Source: DASPMP01 sp035626995 (GTDB taxonomy: Bacteria; Gemmatimonadota; Gemmatimonadetes; Gemmatimonadales; Gemmatimonadaceae). From it: a DNA stretch of 60,333 nucleotides. Every line of letters begins with the position of its first letter. The stretch's first letter is position 1. The notes below the pieces were generated by a model. That model was not told where the DNA came from and ran no database searches. It saw nothing but the letters and a program-made list of their open reading frames with translations. Location: the NCBI GenBank assembly GCA_035626995.1, contig DASPMP010000276.1, positions 1 through 60,333 of the forward strand, in the 5' to 3' direction. Below, piece by piece: positions 32,827 through 42,166 of this stretch. Made by a program: the position numbers and the translations under genes.

Positions 32827-35523
32827 ATGAGCTGGTTCGAAGGATCCCGAGCGCGCCTGCGTCTGCTCTTCGGTCGTCGCGCCACCGAATCCCGCATGGA
32901 CAAGGAGTTCCGCTTCCATATCGAGATGGAAACGGAACGTCTGGTGCGCGAGCAGAAGCTCGATCGCGATGAGGCACGTCGACGCGCGCTCGTCGCCTTC
33001 GGCGGGGTGGAGCAGCACAAGGAGGCACTTCGCGAGGGACGCGGGACCTCCTGGTTCAATGGCCTGTCGCTGGACCTCAAGCTCGGCTTCCGGATGCTGG
33101 CGAAGTATCCAGGGCTGACGATCATCGGCGGAGTTGCGATGGCGTTCGGCATCTGGTTCGGCGCCGTCGCCATCGAGATGCTCGGCATCGTCCTCACCCC
33201 CAAGCTGCCGCTCCCCGACGCCAATCGCATCGTGGAGGTGGGGATCTGGGACGTGAAGGCGAACCAGCCCGAAGGGAAGGCGCTGCACGACTTCCAGCTG
33301 TGGCGTTCCTCCGTTCGCTCGGTGACGGACCTCGGCGCGCATCGCGACCTGACCGTCAACGTCGTCGGCGCCGACAGCGCCGCACATCCCGTGACCGCCG
33401 CCGAGATCACCGCGTCGGCATTTCGCATCGCGCCCGACCGTCCGCTGCACGGACGCGTCCTCACCGAGTCGGATGAACGCGCAGGCGCGCCGCCCGTCGC
33501 CGTGGTCGGCTTCGCGTTGTGGCGCGACCGCCTTGGTGCGGACCCGGGCATCATCGGCCGGAGCGTACGGATCGGCAGTGGGCACGCGACGGTGGTGGGT
33601 GTCATGCCGGAGGGCTTCGGCTTCCCGGTCGCGCACGAGCTGTGGATGCCGTTCCGGGCCAATGGAGCGGATGTCGCGCCCAGGACGGGCCCGTCCATCA
33701 ACGTCTTCGGCAAGCTCGCGCCCGGCGTGTCGTTGGAGACAGCACAGGCAGAGCTGGCGTCGATTGGCCGCCGTCTGGCGGCGGAATCGCCGGTGACGCA
33801 TGCGCAGCTGCAGCCGCGCATTCGGGCCTACGCAACTCCCGAGACGCCCAGCGCCGACGAGACCGCGATGACCGTCGTCATCTACGGCTTTATCATCGCT
33901 CTCCTCGTGGTCGTCTGTAGCACCGTCGCGCTGCTGCTGTTCGCGCGCGCCGCGTCGCGTGAGAGTGAGATCCTGGTGCGCAGCGCGCTCGGTGCCACGC
34001 GCGGGCGCCTGGTCACGCAGCTGTTTGCGGAAGCGCTGGTGCTCGGTGGCGTGGCCGTCGTCGTGGCCCTGACCGCGGCGCAGTTTGCGCTCGCCAACTG
34101 GGGACGGGCGTACCTCGAGGCGAACTACGACCAGCTTCCATTCTGGTACGAATTCAATCTCTCGCCAACGACGGTGCTCATCGCGTGCGGGCTCGCCGTC
34201 CTCGGGGCGGCGATCGCGGGGATCATCCCGGCGCGCAAGATTACCCGCGGCCTCGGCACGCAGCTCAAGGTCGGCACGGCCGGCGGCGGCGGGGTGAAGT
34301 TCGGCGGCCTGTGGACGGCTGTCATCGTGGCGCAGGTTGCCCTCACGGTCGCGCTTCCTGCCGTGGTGATGCTGCTGCGGAGCGAGACCAAACGCGTCGA
34401 GTCCTACGACATGGGCTTCGCCGAAGAGCAGTATCTCGCCGTGAACGTGGCTATCGACGACACGAGCGAAGCAAGGAATGCAACGCGCGCGCGCTTCAGC
34501 GCCCTGCTTGAAAACTTCCGGCAGCGACTGGAAGCGGAGCCCGGCGTTGTCGGTGTCACCTTCGTGGATGAGCTGCCGGGTGAATATCACGACGTCATTC
34601 GTGTCGAGCTCACGTCGCTTGGCGAGAAGGGGACGCATCTCGTCTCCACCGCGTCCATCGACCCGTCGTACTTCGAGGTGCTACAGCAGCCGCCCAAGGC
34701 GGGGCGCGGCTTTTCGACCACGGATCTCCGTCCGGACTCCCGCGTCGTTGTCGTGGACGACGCCTTCGTCGACAGCGTGCTCAAGGGACGCAACCCGATC
34801 GGCCAACGCATCCGGATCGGCACCAGGAAGCAGTTCGACTCCGCCGCGACGGACATCCCGCTGTACGAGGTCGTCGGCCTCGTGACGGAATTGGGACTGT
34901 CACCGTCCGCGATGCCCCAGCGTTGGCCCGGCCTCTACTTCCCGGTCGTCCCGGGAAGCCGGGGCGCGTTGCAGATGATCGTGCATGCGCGTGGCGATCC
35001 GTTGTCCATCGCGCCGCGCGTGCGTGAGCTGGCGACGGCGGTCGATCCCACACTGCGCATCGGAACGCTGCAGCGGATGGATCAGTCCATGGACGCCAGT
35101 GTGTGGTTCAACCGTCTGTGGACGCGCATGATGATCGGGCTCACGGCGATCGCGCTGTTGCTCTCGCTGTCCGGCATCTACGCCGTGCTCTCGTACACCG
35201 TCGCGCGCCGCACGCGCGAGATCGGCGTACGGGTGGCACTGGGCGCCGGCGCGCGTCGCGTCATCACCTCCATCTTCCGGCACCCGATGACGCAGGTCAC
35301 CGGTGGCGTGATTGCAGGAGTCGTCCTGATCATCCTGGCCTCGGCTGTCGCGAGCAAGACGACGCAGTTCGAGGGCACGGGCGTCGGGGTCCTGACGCTC
35401 GTCGACTACGTGGTGCTGGTCGCGTACGCGATCCTGATGCTTGGCGTGTGCGCGCTGGCGTGCATCGTCCCCACCAGGCGCGCGCTGCGCGTGCAGCCGA
35501 CAGAAGCGCTGCGGGCCGAGTGA
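32827..35523 (+). CDS. ADOP-type ABC transporter permease (first of tandem pair)
   Basis: An 898-residue ADOP permease. The N-terminal cytoplasmic prefix has FHIEMETERLVREQKLDRDE. The first membrane helix is at LTIIGGVAMAFGIWFGAVAI, followed by a MacB_PCD-like periplasmic domain, FtsX domain 1 (FARAASRESEILVRSALGA) and a long second periplasmic domain. FtsX domain 2 has GIYAVLSYTVARRTREIGVR, and the protein ends VQPTEALRAE. No ATPase is encoded here. It overlaps or abuts its paralogue at 35535, which matches it through most of its length, so this looks like a tandem duplication. It may form a heterodimer with the paralogue. Confidence 0.93.
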   Translation: MSWFEGSRARLRLLFGRRATESRMDKEFRFHIEMETERLVREQKLDRDEARRRALVAFGGVEQHKEALREGRGTSWFNGLSLDLKLGFRMLAKYPGLTIIGGVAMAFGIWFGAVAIEMLGIVLTPKLPLPDANRIVEVGIWDVKANQPEGKALHDFQLWRSSVRSVTDLGAHRDLTVNVVGADSAAHPVTAAEITASAFRIAPDRPLHGRVLTESDERAGAPPVAVVGFALWRDRLGADPGIIGRSVRIGSGHATVVGVMPEGFGFPVAHELWMPFRANGADVAPRTGPSINVFGKLAPGVSLETAQAELASIGRRLAAESPVTHAQLQPRIRAYATPETPSADETAMTVVIYGFIIALLVVVCSTVALLLFARAASRESEILVRSALGATRGRLVTQLFAEALVLGGVAVVVALTAAQFALANWGRAYLEANYDQLPFWYEFNLSPTTVLIACGLAVLGAAIAGIIPARKITRGLGTQLKVGTAGGGGVKFGGLWTAVIVAQVALTVALPAVVMLLRSETKRVESYDMGFAEEQYLAVNVAIDDTSEARNATRARFSALLENFRQRLEAEPGVVGVTFVDELPGEYHDVIRVELTSLGEKGTHLVSTASIDPSYFEVLQQPPKAGRGFSTTDLRPDSRVVVVDDAFVDSVLKGRNPIGQRIRIGTRKQFDSAATDIPLYEVVGLVTELGLSPSAMPQRWPGLYFPVVPGSRGALQMIVHARGDPLSIAPRVRELATAVDPTLRIGTLQRMDQSMDASVWFNRLWTRMMIGLTAIALLLSLSGIYAVLSYTVARRTREIGVRVALGAGARRVITSIFRHPMTQVTGGVIAGVVLIILASAVASKTTQFEGTGVGVLTLVDYVVLVAYAILMLGVCALACIVPTRRALRVQPTEALRAE

Positions 35524-35534
35524 AGACGCATCCC

Positions 35535-38246
35535 ATGACGTGGTTCCACGCCGTACGCGCGCGCTTGCGCCTGCTCCCGAGGCAGGCCGCCGAATCCAGG
35601 ATCGATGACGAGATCGCCTTCCATATCGAGATGGAGACGCAGCGCCTCATGCGTGAACAGAAGCTCGACCCCGAAGAGGCAAAGCGCCGTGCACTCGTCG
35701 CGTTTGGTGGCGTCCAGCAGCATCGCGAGACGCTGCGCGAGGGCCGCGGCACTGCGTGGCTCAGTGGCCTGACGCTGGATTTCAAGCTGGGTCTGCGGAT
35801 GCTGCTGAAATATCCAGGACTCACGATTGTCGGCGGGCTGGCGATGGCCTTCGGCATCTGGTTTGGCGCCGTGACGTTCGAAATGTTCGGTGTCATCACG
35901 AGCACGAAGCTTCCGCTTCCCGACGGCGATCGCATCGTGAAGGTCCTCTACTGGGACACAAAGACGAATGCGGCCGAGAACCGGACGCTGTACGACTACC
36001 GGCTGTGGCGCACCGCGCGGTCGTTCACCGATCTCGGCGCCTATCGCGATGCGAGCGTCAACCTGGTCGGCAAGGACGGCGGCGCGCACCCGGCCAATGC
36101 CGCGGCGATCACCGCGGCGGCGTTTCGGATTGCTCCAGACCGTCCGCTGCACGGCAGGGTGCTGGACGAGTCGGACGAACGCGCGGGCGCAGCGCCCGTA
36201 GTGGTGCTCGGCCACGAATTGTGGACGGAGCGCTTCGGGAGTGATCCCCGGATCATCGGGCGCAACGTGCAGCTCGGAAGCAGCTTCGCGACCGTCGTGG
36301 GCGTGATGCCGGAAGGGTATGGGTTCCCCGTGTCACACCAACTGTGGCTGCCGCTGCGCACGGATGTCGCCGGCGTCGAGCCTCTCGGCGGCTTCCCGAT
36401 TACGGTCTTCGGCCGCCTCGCGTCCGGCATCACGTTAGAGAACGCCAAGGCCGAGCTGACGGCACTGAGCCAGCGGCTCGCGGCGGAACATCCGACGACG
36501 CATGCGCAGCTCCAGCCGCATGTGATCGCGTACACGAAGCACGACATCGACAGCGGCGACATGCCTCAGGTGACCGCGCTGACGTACTTCTTCATCGTCG
36601 TGCTCATGGTGGTGGTCTGCAGCACCGTAGCGCTGATGCTCTTCGCGCGTGCGGCGTCGCGTCAGACCGAGATTCTCGTCCGCAGCGCCCTGGGAGCGAG
36701 CCGGCGCCGAATCGTGACGCAGCTCTTCGCCGAGGCGCTGGTGCTCGCCGGCGTAGCGGCGGCATTCGGGCTGGCAGCCGCGCAGCTCACGCTGAAACGC
36801 CTCGGGGAACCGTATCTCGTCGCGAACTATGACCAGCTTCCCTTCTGGTACGAATTCGACCTGTCGTTGACGTCAATTGTCGCCGCGCTTTCGCTCGCGG
36901 TGATCGGTGCGGTCGTGGCGGGGGTGATGCCCGCGCGGAAGATCACCCGGGGGCTCGGGACGCAGCTGCGCGCCGGAACTGCCGGCGGTGGGGTGAGCTT
37001 CGGCGGCGTGTGGACGGCGGTCATCGTGACGCAGGTCGCGCTCACCGTCGCATTGCCATCGGTCGTGATGCTCGTGCGCGGCGAGCGGAATCGCATCGCG
37101 TCGTATGACGCCGGCTTCCCGACGAACGAGTACCTCGGCGTGACCCTCGACATCGATGCACCGCCGGACGAGACGCTGACCGCGGACATCCGTGCCGCCC
37201 TGGACGGTCAGTTCCGCAGATCGCTGGGAGTGTTGCGTCAGCGGCTGCAGGCGGAGCCGGGCGTTGCCGGCGTGACCTTTGTCGACCGGTTGCCGGGGGA
37301 GTCCCACATCGTTCGGCAGGGCGAAGTCGTGTCCCTGCCGGGGAGCGCACCAAAGTGGGTGTCGACTGCCGCGATCGATCCGTCGTACTTCACCGTGCTG
37401 CGGTCGGAGGTGGTTTCCGGGCGCGCGTTCAACGAGAGCGATCTCTCGCCGGACGTACGCGTCGCGATCGTGGATGAGGGCTTCGTGGAACGCTTGATGC
37501 CCGGCCAGAACCCGATTGGACATCGCGTGCGTCTGACGTCGGGAGAGAAGGGTGACACGACCGCGGCGCAACAGCCGTTGTACGAAATCGTTGGTCTCGT
37601 AAAGGATCTCGGCGTGGGGAAAGCGAGCCAGACCAGGCGGCCAGCCGGCCTGTACCTGCCGACCACGCCGGGCAGCATGGGCGCACTCGGCCTCATCGTT
37701 CATGCGCGCGGCGATCCGCTCACGCTCGCGCCGCGCGTGCGCGAAGTGGCGACTCGGGTGGACCCGGCCCTTCGCATCGAGCAGATGACGCGCCTCGATC
37801 AGATGGAGACGTCGCAAATCTGGTTCTTCGGCTTGTGGATGAAAGTCATCTTCGGCCTGACCGCCGTGGCGCTGCTGCTCTCTCTGGCCGGCATCTATGC
37901 CATCCTGTCGTACACGGTCGCCCGCCGCACGCGGGAGATTGGTGTGCGAGTCGCCCTCGGCGCGAGCGCGGGTATGGTGATCACGTCGATCTTCCGGAGC
38001 CCGCTGACGCAGGTGGTCCTGGGGGTGACGGCGGGAAGCGTGCTGATTGCCACGGGCTGGGTCGCCCTGCAGCGCCTGTACCCGACGAGGTTCGCCGCGT
38101 TGCAGTATGGCGGGCTCACGCTGGAAGGCCTCGCCCTGCTTGCGGGCTACGCGATCCTGATGTTCGGCGTGTGCATGCTCGCCTGCGTGGTGCCAACGGC
38201 CCGCGCGCTGCGCGTGCAACCGACCGAAGCGCTGCGGGCCGAATAG
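35535..38246 (+). CDS. ADOP-type ABC transporter permease (second of tandem pair)
   Basis: A 903-residue paralogue of the preceding permease with the same domain order. Nearly identical blocks are visible: TIVGGLAMAFGIWFGAVTFE, FARAASRQTEILVRSALGAS and YTVARRTREIGVRVALGASA, ending with the same VQPTEALRAE. ATG 35535 aligns with the paralogue's start (MTWFHAVRARLRLL against MSWFEGSRARLRLL). A GTG at 35520 overlapping the upstream stop is the alternative. The spacing of 11 bp to the previous stop implies one transcript. Confidence 0.92.
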   Translation: MTWFHAVRARLRLLPRQAAESRIDDEIAFHIEMETQRLMREQKLDPEEAKRRALVAFGGVQQHRETLREGRGTAWLSGLTLDFKLGLRMLLKYPGLTIVGGLAMAFGIWFGAVTFEMFGVITSTKLPLPDGDRIVKVLYWDTKTNAAENRTLYDYRLWRTARSFTDLGAYRDASVNLVGKDGGAHPANAAAITAAAFRIAPDRPLHGRVLDESDERAGAAPVVVLGHELWTERFGSDPRIIGRNVQLGSSFATVVGVMPEGYGFPVSHQLWLPLRTDVAGVEPLGGFPITVFGRLASGITLENAKAELTALSQRLAAEHPTTHAQLQPHVIAYTKHDIDSGDMPQVTALTYFFIVVLMVVVCSTVALMLFARAASRQTEILVRSALGASRRRIVTQLFAEALVLAGVAAAFGLAAAQLTLKRLGEPYLVANYDQLPFWYEFDLSLTSIVAALSLAVIGAVVAGVMPARKITRGLGTQLRAGTAGGGVSFGGVWTAVIVTQVALTVALPSVVMLVRGERNRIASYDAGFPTNEYLGVTLDIDAPPDETLTADIRAALDGQFRRSLGVLRQRLQAEPGVAGVTFVDRLPGESHIVRQGEVVSLPGSAPKWVSTAAIDPSYFTVLRSEVVSGRAFNESDLSPDVRVAIVDEGFVERLMPGQNPIGHRVRLTSGEKGDTTAAQQPLYEIVGLVKDLGVGKASQTRRPAGLYLPTTPGSMGALGLIVHARGDPLTLAPRVREVATRVDPALRIEQMTRLDQMETSQIWFFGLWMKVIFGLTAVALLLSLAGIYAILSYTVARRTREIGVRVALGASAGMVITSIFRSPLTQVVLGVTAGSVLIATGWVALQRLYPTRFAALQYGGLTLEGLALLAGYAILMFGVCMLACVVPTARALRVQPTEALRAE

Positions 38247-38250
38247 CGCG

Positions 38251-38277
38251 CTTACATCACCCTTACGATCCCCTTAC
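38251..38277 (+). promoter_or_regulatory. Three CTTAC direct repeats of 11-bp period upstream of the outer-membrane protein
   Basis: CTTAC begins at 38251, 38262 and 38273, exactly 11 bp apart. OmpR/PhoB-type response regulators bind direct repeats of this period. A 10-bp palindrome, GACACGTGTC, lies at 38305-38314, between the repeats and the gene at 38372. An OmpR-family regulator is encoded at 58087 in this window, but no direct link is visible. Confidence 0.45.
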
Positions 38278-38371
38278 GCCGCAGGTGAAACCTCCGCACG
38301 TAGGGACACGTGTCTAGTGGATAGCCACGAACAGTTCGTGAGTGTTCCTCCCCAAGTCAGGAGAAGTCCCT

Positions 38372-40822
38372 TTGTTCAGGTCTCTTGCAGCGCTCGCATT
38401 GCTTGCGTCGACACAGGTAGCCGCCCAGGCGCCTGGCTCGCAGGCCCCCGCCCCGAACGCACAAACGCAGTTCGAGATCCGCGGCAAGGTTGTGGAGAGC
38501 GAGACCGGCGCGCCCGTCCCGCGCGCGTCTGTCGCCCTGCGCATCAAGGGACAAACGACGCTCATTACTGGCGCGATCGCCGGTCCTGACGGCTCGTTCC
38601 GTCTCACGGGACTGCGGCCGGGCACCTTCACGCTCCGGTCCACCTACCTCGGGTTTGCGCCCCAGGTGCAGGACATGACATTGACGCCCGCGCAGCCGGT
38701 GCTCGTCGGCACCATCAAGCTCAATCGCGCTGCGGTCGAGCTGAACGCGGTGACTGTGCAGGAAGATCGCAACACGGTCGTCACCGAGCCCGATCGCACC
38801 ACCTACCGAGCGAAGGACGTCGCGCCCGCCGCAAGCTCCGCCAGCGAAGTGCTCGACAATGTGCCGGCGGTGCAGGTGGACCAGGACGGCAAGGTGTCGC
38901 TGCGCGGGAATGAGAATGTCGTGGTCCAGATCAACGGCCGTCCGACGCCAATGGGCGGGACGCAGCTCGCGTCGTACCTCAAGACCATTCCGGCGAACAC
39001 CATCGAGCGCGTCGAAGTCGTCCCGAATCCCTCGGCGAAGCAGGATCCCGAAGGGATGGCCGGCATCCTCAACATCGTCCTCAAGCAGAACGTGGACCTC
39101 GGGTTGAGCACCACGGCCAACGTCCAGATGTCCAAGCCCGATCGCTTCAACGGCAACGGCAGCCTGGGCTACCAGGCTGGCAAGTTCAGCTCGATGACCA
39201 CCGCCGGCTTCGGCCGCGACGCGCGCAACGTCGTCGGCATCAATGACCGCGACCGTTTCGACGCCACCCGGTCGCTGCTCTCGACCAGCGGCGAGGACAT
39301 CGACGCTGACCGCCAGAACGGTGGACTGAACATCACCTCCACCCTCGACTACGCCCGCAACAAGCGCGACGTGTGGTCGAACGCCATCATGATGAACCGC
39401 CGCTTCATGATGGACGATTCCTTCAACGCGTTCGAGGATCGCGACGCGTCGGGGGCGGTGACGGCCAGCTACTTCCGCCCGAAGGACGGCGAAATGCACG
39501 GCTGGACCGTGGACTACAATTCCGCCTTCAAGCGCACCTTCGATCCCCGGAAGCACGAGCTCTCGTTCGAGGGGCGCATCAACCGCTCCGCGGACAAGGA
39601 CGAGCAGGAGTTGTGGCGCCGCTCCACGGATGCGACGCCGGTGCTCACGGAGGGCGAGCGCAAGACCACCGACGCCTCCAACACGATGGGCGTTGCCCAG
39701 CTGGATTACGTGAAGACCCTCGCCAACCGTCGCAAGATCGAGACGGGGTACAAGGGCACCATGCGGCTGCTCGACCGCGAGTACACTGCGCTGGAAGACC
39801 AGAGCGGCAGCGGGACGTGGACGCCGAGCCCCCAGAGCAACGCGTTGTCGTTCGACGAGCAGGTGCAGGCTGTGTACGGCGTCTTCAGTCAGGGCGTGGG
39901 CAAGTTCGATCTGCAGGCTGGCCTCCGCGCCGAGTACGCGGATCGCAACTTTGCACTGTCGTCCGTCGCGTATCCCTTCACGTATCGCAGCCTGTTCCCG
40001 AGCGCGATCGCGCTCTACAACGTGTCGCCCAAGACCCAGCTGAAGACGTCGTATTCGCGCCGCATCCGGCGGCCGAATCCGAACGAGCTCAATCCGTTCC
40101 CGACGTACTTCGACGTCCGCAACGTCTTCCTCGGCAATCCGGCGCTCGCGCCCGAGTATACGGATGCGTTCGAGGGAAGCGTGATGTTCACCCTCAAGAA
40201 GGGCACCGTGCAGGTGAATCCCTTCTATCGCTCCACTTCCAATGTCATCCGGTTCGACATCAACCCGGTGGACACGATCGAAAACCGCGAGGTGACGTCC
40301 ATTTCCTTCGGCAACCTGGCGAGCAGCAACTCGTGGGGCACCGACGTCAGCGGCACCCTGCGGCTCGGGCCAAAGTTCAATGGCTTCGCCGCGTTCAACG
40401 TCTTCAAGCAGGTGGTCGATGGCGGCTCGCTGTCGGCGCTCGGATCGAATGCCATCGGCTGGTTCGGCCGCGTGAACGGCAGCTCACAGTTGACGAAGAC
40501 TGTCATGCTCCAGGCGGCGTACTTCTATCGCGCGGCGATGCCGATCGAGAAGGGACAGTTCGACCCTGTGCACATGGCCAACTTTGCCCTGCAGAAGAAG
40601 CTCACTCCCACGGCGAACATGACCCTGCGCGTCAACGATCCCTTCGGCACCCAGCGCTTCCGGGTGCGCGCGGGCGACGACAAGGTGTTCCAGTTCACCG
40701 AGCACAACATGGGCGCTCGCATGGTGTTCGTGGCCTTCAACTATTCCTACGGCCGCCCACCGAAGGTCCGGGCCGCGACGCAGGACGAGCAGGGGTCTGG
40801 CGGCTTTGGTCCTCCAGGCTGA
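38372..40822 (+). CDS. Outer-membrane beta-barrel protein, TonB-receptor-like (OMP_b-brl_3 type)
   Basis: An 816-residue protein. The TTG at 38372 is preferred because AGGAGAA lies 8 nt upstream; a GTG at 38342 has no such site. The signal peptide (SLAALALLASTQVAAQ) is followed by a carboxypeptidase-regulatory-like domain (about 35-115). A plug follows with SEVLDNVPAVQVDQDGKVSL and INGRPTPMGG, then a barrel with FKRTFDPRKHELSFEGRINR. It ends in a glycine-rich tail. It resembles OMP_b-brl_3 proteins found beside peptide or glycan uptake genes. It follows the ADOP pair by 125 bp. Confidence 0.87.
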   Translation: MFRSLAALALLASTQVAAQAPGSQAPAPNAQTQFEIRGKVVESETGAPVPRASVALRIKGQTTLITGAIAGPDGSFRLTGLRPGTFTLRSTYLGFAPQVQDMTLTPAQPVLVGTIKLNRAAVELNAVTVQEDRNTVVTEPDRTTYRAKDVAPAASSASEVLDNVPAVQVDQDGKVSLRGNENVVVQINGRPTPMGGTQLASYLKTIPANTIERVEVVPNPSAKQDPEGMAGILNIVLKQNVDLGLSTTANVQMSKPDRFNGNGSLGYQAGKFSSMTTAGFGRDARNVVGINDRDRFDATRSLLSTSGEDIDADRQNGGLNITSTLDYARNKRDVWSNAIMMNRRFMMDDSFNAFEDRDASGAVTASYFRPKDGEMHGWTVDYNSAFKRTFDPRKHELSFEGRINRSADKDEQELWRRSTDATPVLTEGERKTTDASNTMGVAQLDYVKTLANRRKIETGYKGTMRLLDREYTALEDQSGSGTWTPSPQSNALSFDEQVQAVYGVFSQGVGKFDLQAGLRAEYADRNFALSSVAYPFTYRSLFPSAIALYNVSPKTQLKTSYSRRIRRPNPNELNPFPTYFDVRNVFLGNPALAPEYTDAFEGSVMFTLKKGTVQVNPFYRSTSNVIRFDINPVDTIENREVTSISFGNLASSNSWGTDVSGTLRLGPKFNGFAAFNVFKQVVDGGSLSALGSNAIGWFGRVNGSSQLTKTVMLQAAYFYRAAMPIEKGQFDPVHMANFALQKKLTPTANMTLRVNDPFGTQRFRVRAGDDKVFQFTEHNMGARMVFVAFNYSYGRPPKVRAATQDEQGSGGFGPPG

Positions 40823-40944
40823 GTCCCCAGACCAAGCTCCTATGACTGCGAGGTGAAGTATTGAATTCCGACAGGTATTATGCACGGCACCCTCACCGGC
40901 ACGACTCGTCGTCGCGCGTGCCTTTTCTCCACCGTCGGACGCCA

Positions 40945-42162
40945 ATGCTCATCGCGCTCATTCTCGCGGCGGCCAGCCAGGCGCAGGCCGCAGCATCCCC
41001 TTCGCAGCGGGCGTGTGCCCTTCCTCGCAGCACGCCTGCCGCCGAAGGTCTTGCCCCCGCACGGGTGCAGGAATTCATGGACTCGGCGCGCGCAACGGGA
41101 TCCGACGCCATTGTCATCCTCAAGAATGGGAAACTCGTTGCGGAGTGGTATTCGGACAGCGGCCACACGCCGACGCAGACCATGTCCGCGACAAAGTCGA
41201 TCGTCGGTCTCGCTGTCGGCCGGCTGATCCACGATGGCCTCATCGATTCGCTCGATCAGCCCGTCTGGACGATTTATCCAGAGTGGCGGCAGGGGAAGAA
41301 GCGCCAGATCACCATCCGGAATCTGCTCACCCACACCTCCGGTCTGCAGGACGTTCCCAGTGACGCGGCAGAGATCGAACCCGCGCCCGATGCAGTACAA
41401 CTGGCCCTCGCGGCAGAGCTCATGACGGCGCCGGGGATGGCTTGGTTCTACAGCAACAAGGCGACGAATCTCCTCAGTGGCATCGTCCAGAAGCGCAGCG
41501 GCATGTCGCTCGACGAATACGTTCGCAAGTCGTTTCTCACGCCGATGTGCATCACGGCGGCCTCATGGCCATTCCGTGACAAGGCAGGCACGCCGTACGG
41601 AATGGCGGGATTGTCCCTCGGGGCAATCGACTTTGCCAGGTTCGGGCAATTGATGCTTGATGGAGGCACATGGGATGGCGTGCGCCTCCTTCCCGAGCGC
41701 TGGGTCGCCCAGTCGGTTGTCGCCAGTCAGGCGATCGAACCGCGGTATGGCCTGATGTGGTGGGTGGAGGCCGAATGGACGCAGTCCACCATCGACGCAG
41801 CGCTGGTGCGCAGCTGGACTGAGGCGCGCATTCCCGACGAAATCATCCGGGCGCTGGCACCACTCGTCGGCAAGCATTTTGGTGCCGAATGGCGTGGTGA
41901 ATGGGTAAAGCATCTGGCGCCCGTCGGCGGGATGCCGCGATTCACGATGCTGGCGCGTGAGGCTGGGGTGCCCACCCGGCGCGTCATCGTTGGTCCATCC
42001 CGAGGCTACTCGGCCAACGGATCGCTGGGCCAGTGGCTGCTCGTTCTCCCAGAAGAAAGGCTGGTCATCGCGCGACAACTCAAGCGTCGGCCAGGTCTGA
42101 CGGAGCGAAACTTCTTCGCCGACATGCCAGCCGTCGCGATGCGATTGCTGACGCACCGCTAG
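40945..42162 (+). CDS. Serine hydrolase, beta-lactamase (class C) family
   Basis: A 405-residue exported serine hydrolase. Ser81 and Lys84 form the catalytic SxxK (MSATKSIVG), and Tyr169-Ser-Asn171 the YxN motif. NLLTHTSGLQ is the characteristic second block. The family covers esterases, D-Ala-D-Ala peptidases and beta-lactamases. The third KTG/HxG-type motif is not clearly recognised, and the substrate is unknown. ATG 40945 begins a signal-like hydrophobic stretch (MLIALILAAASQAQA). Earlier in-frame starts exist (40861), and there is no strong ribosome site. It ends 4 bp from the convergent TolB-like gene. Confidence 0.87.
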   Translation: MLIALILAAASQAQAAASPSQRACALPRSTPAAEGLAPARVQEFMDSARATGSDAIVILKNGKLVAEWYSDSGHTPTQTMSATKSIVGLAVGRLIHDGLIDSLDQPVWTIYPEWRQGKKRQITIRNLLTHTSGLQDVPSDAAEIEPAPDAVQLALAAELMTAPGMAWFYSNKATNLLSGIVQKRSGMSLDEYVRKSFLTPMCITAASWPFRDKAGTPYGMAGLSLGAIDFARFGQLMLDGGTWDGVRLLPERWVAQSVVASQAIEPRYGLMWWVEAEWTQSTIDAALVRSWTEARIPDEIIRALAPLVGKHFGAEWRGEWVKHLAPVGGMPRFTMLAREAGVPTRRVIVGPSRGYSANGSLGQWLLVLPEERLVIARQLKRRPGLTERNFFADMPAVAMRLLTHR

Positions 42163-42166
42163 CTCG

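Noticed and set aside
39373..40845. A 490-codon plus-strand open frame inside the outer-membrane barrel gene
   Set aside because: It is another reading phase of the barrel gene at 38372, with biased composition and no recognisable domain.
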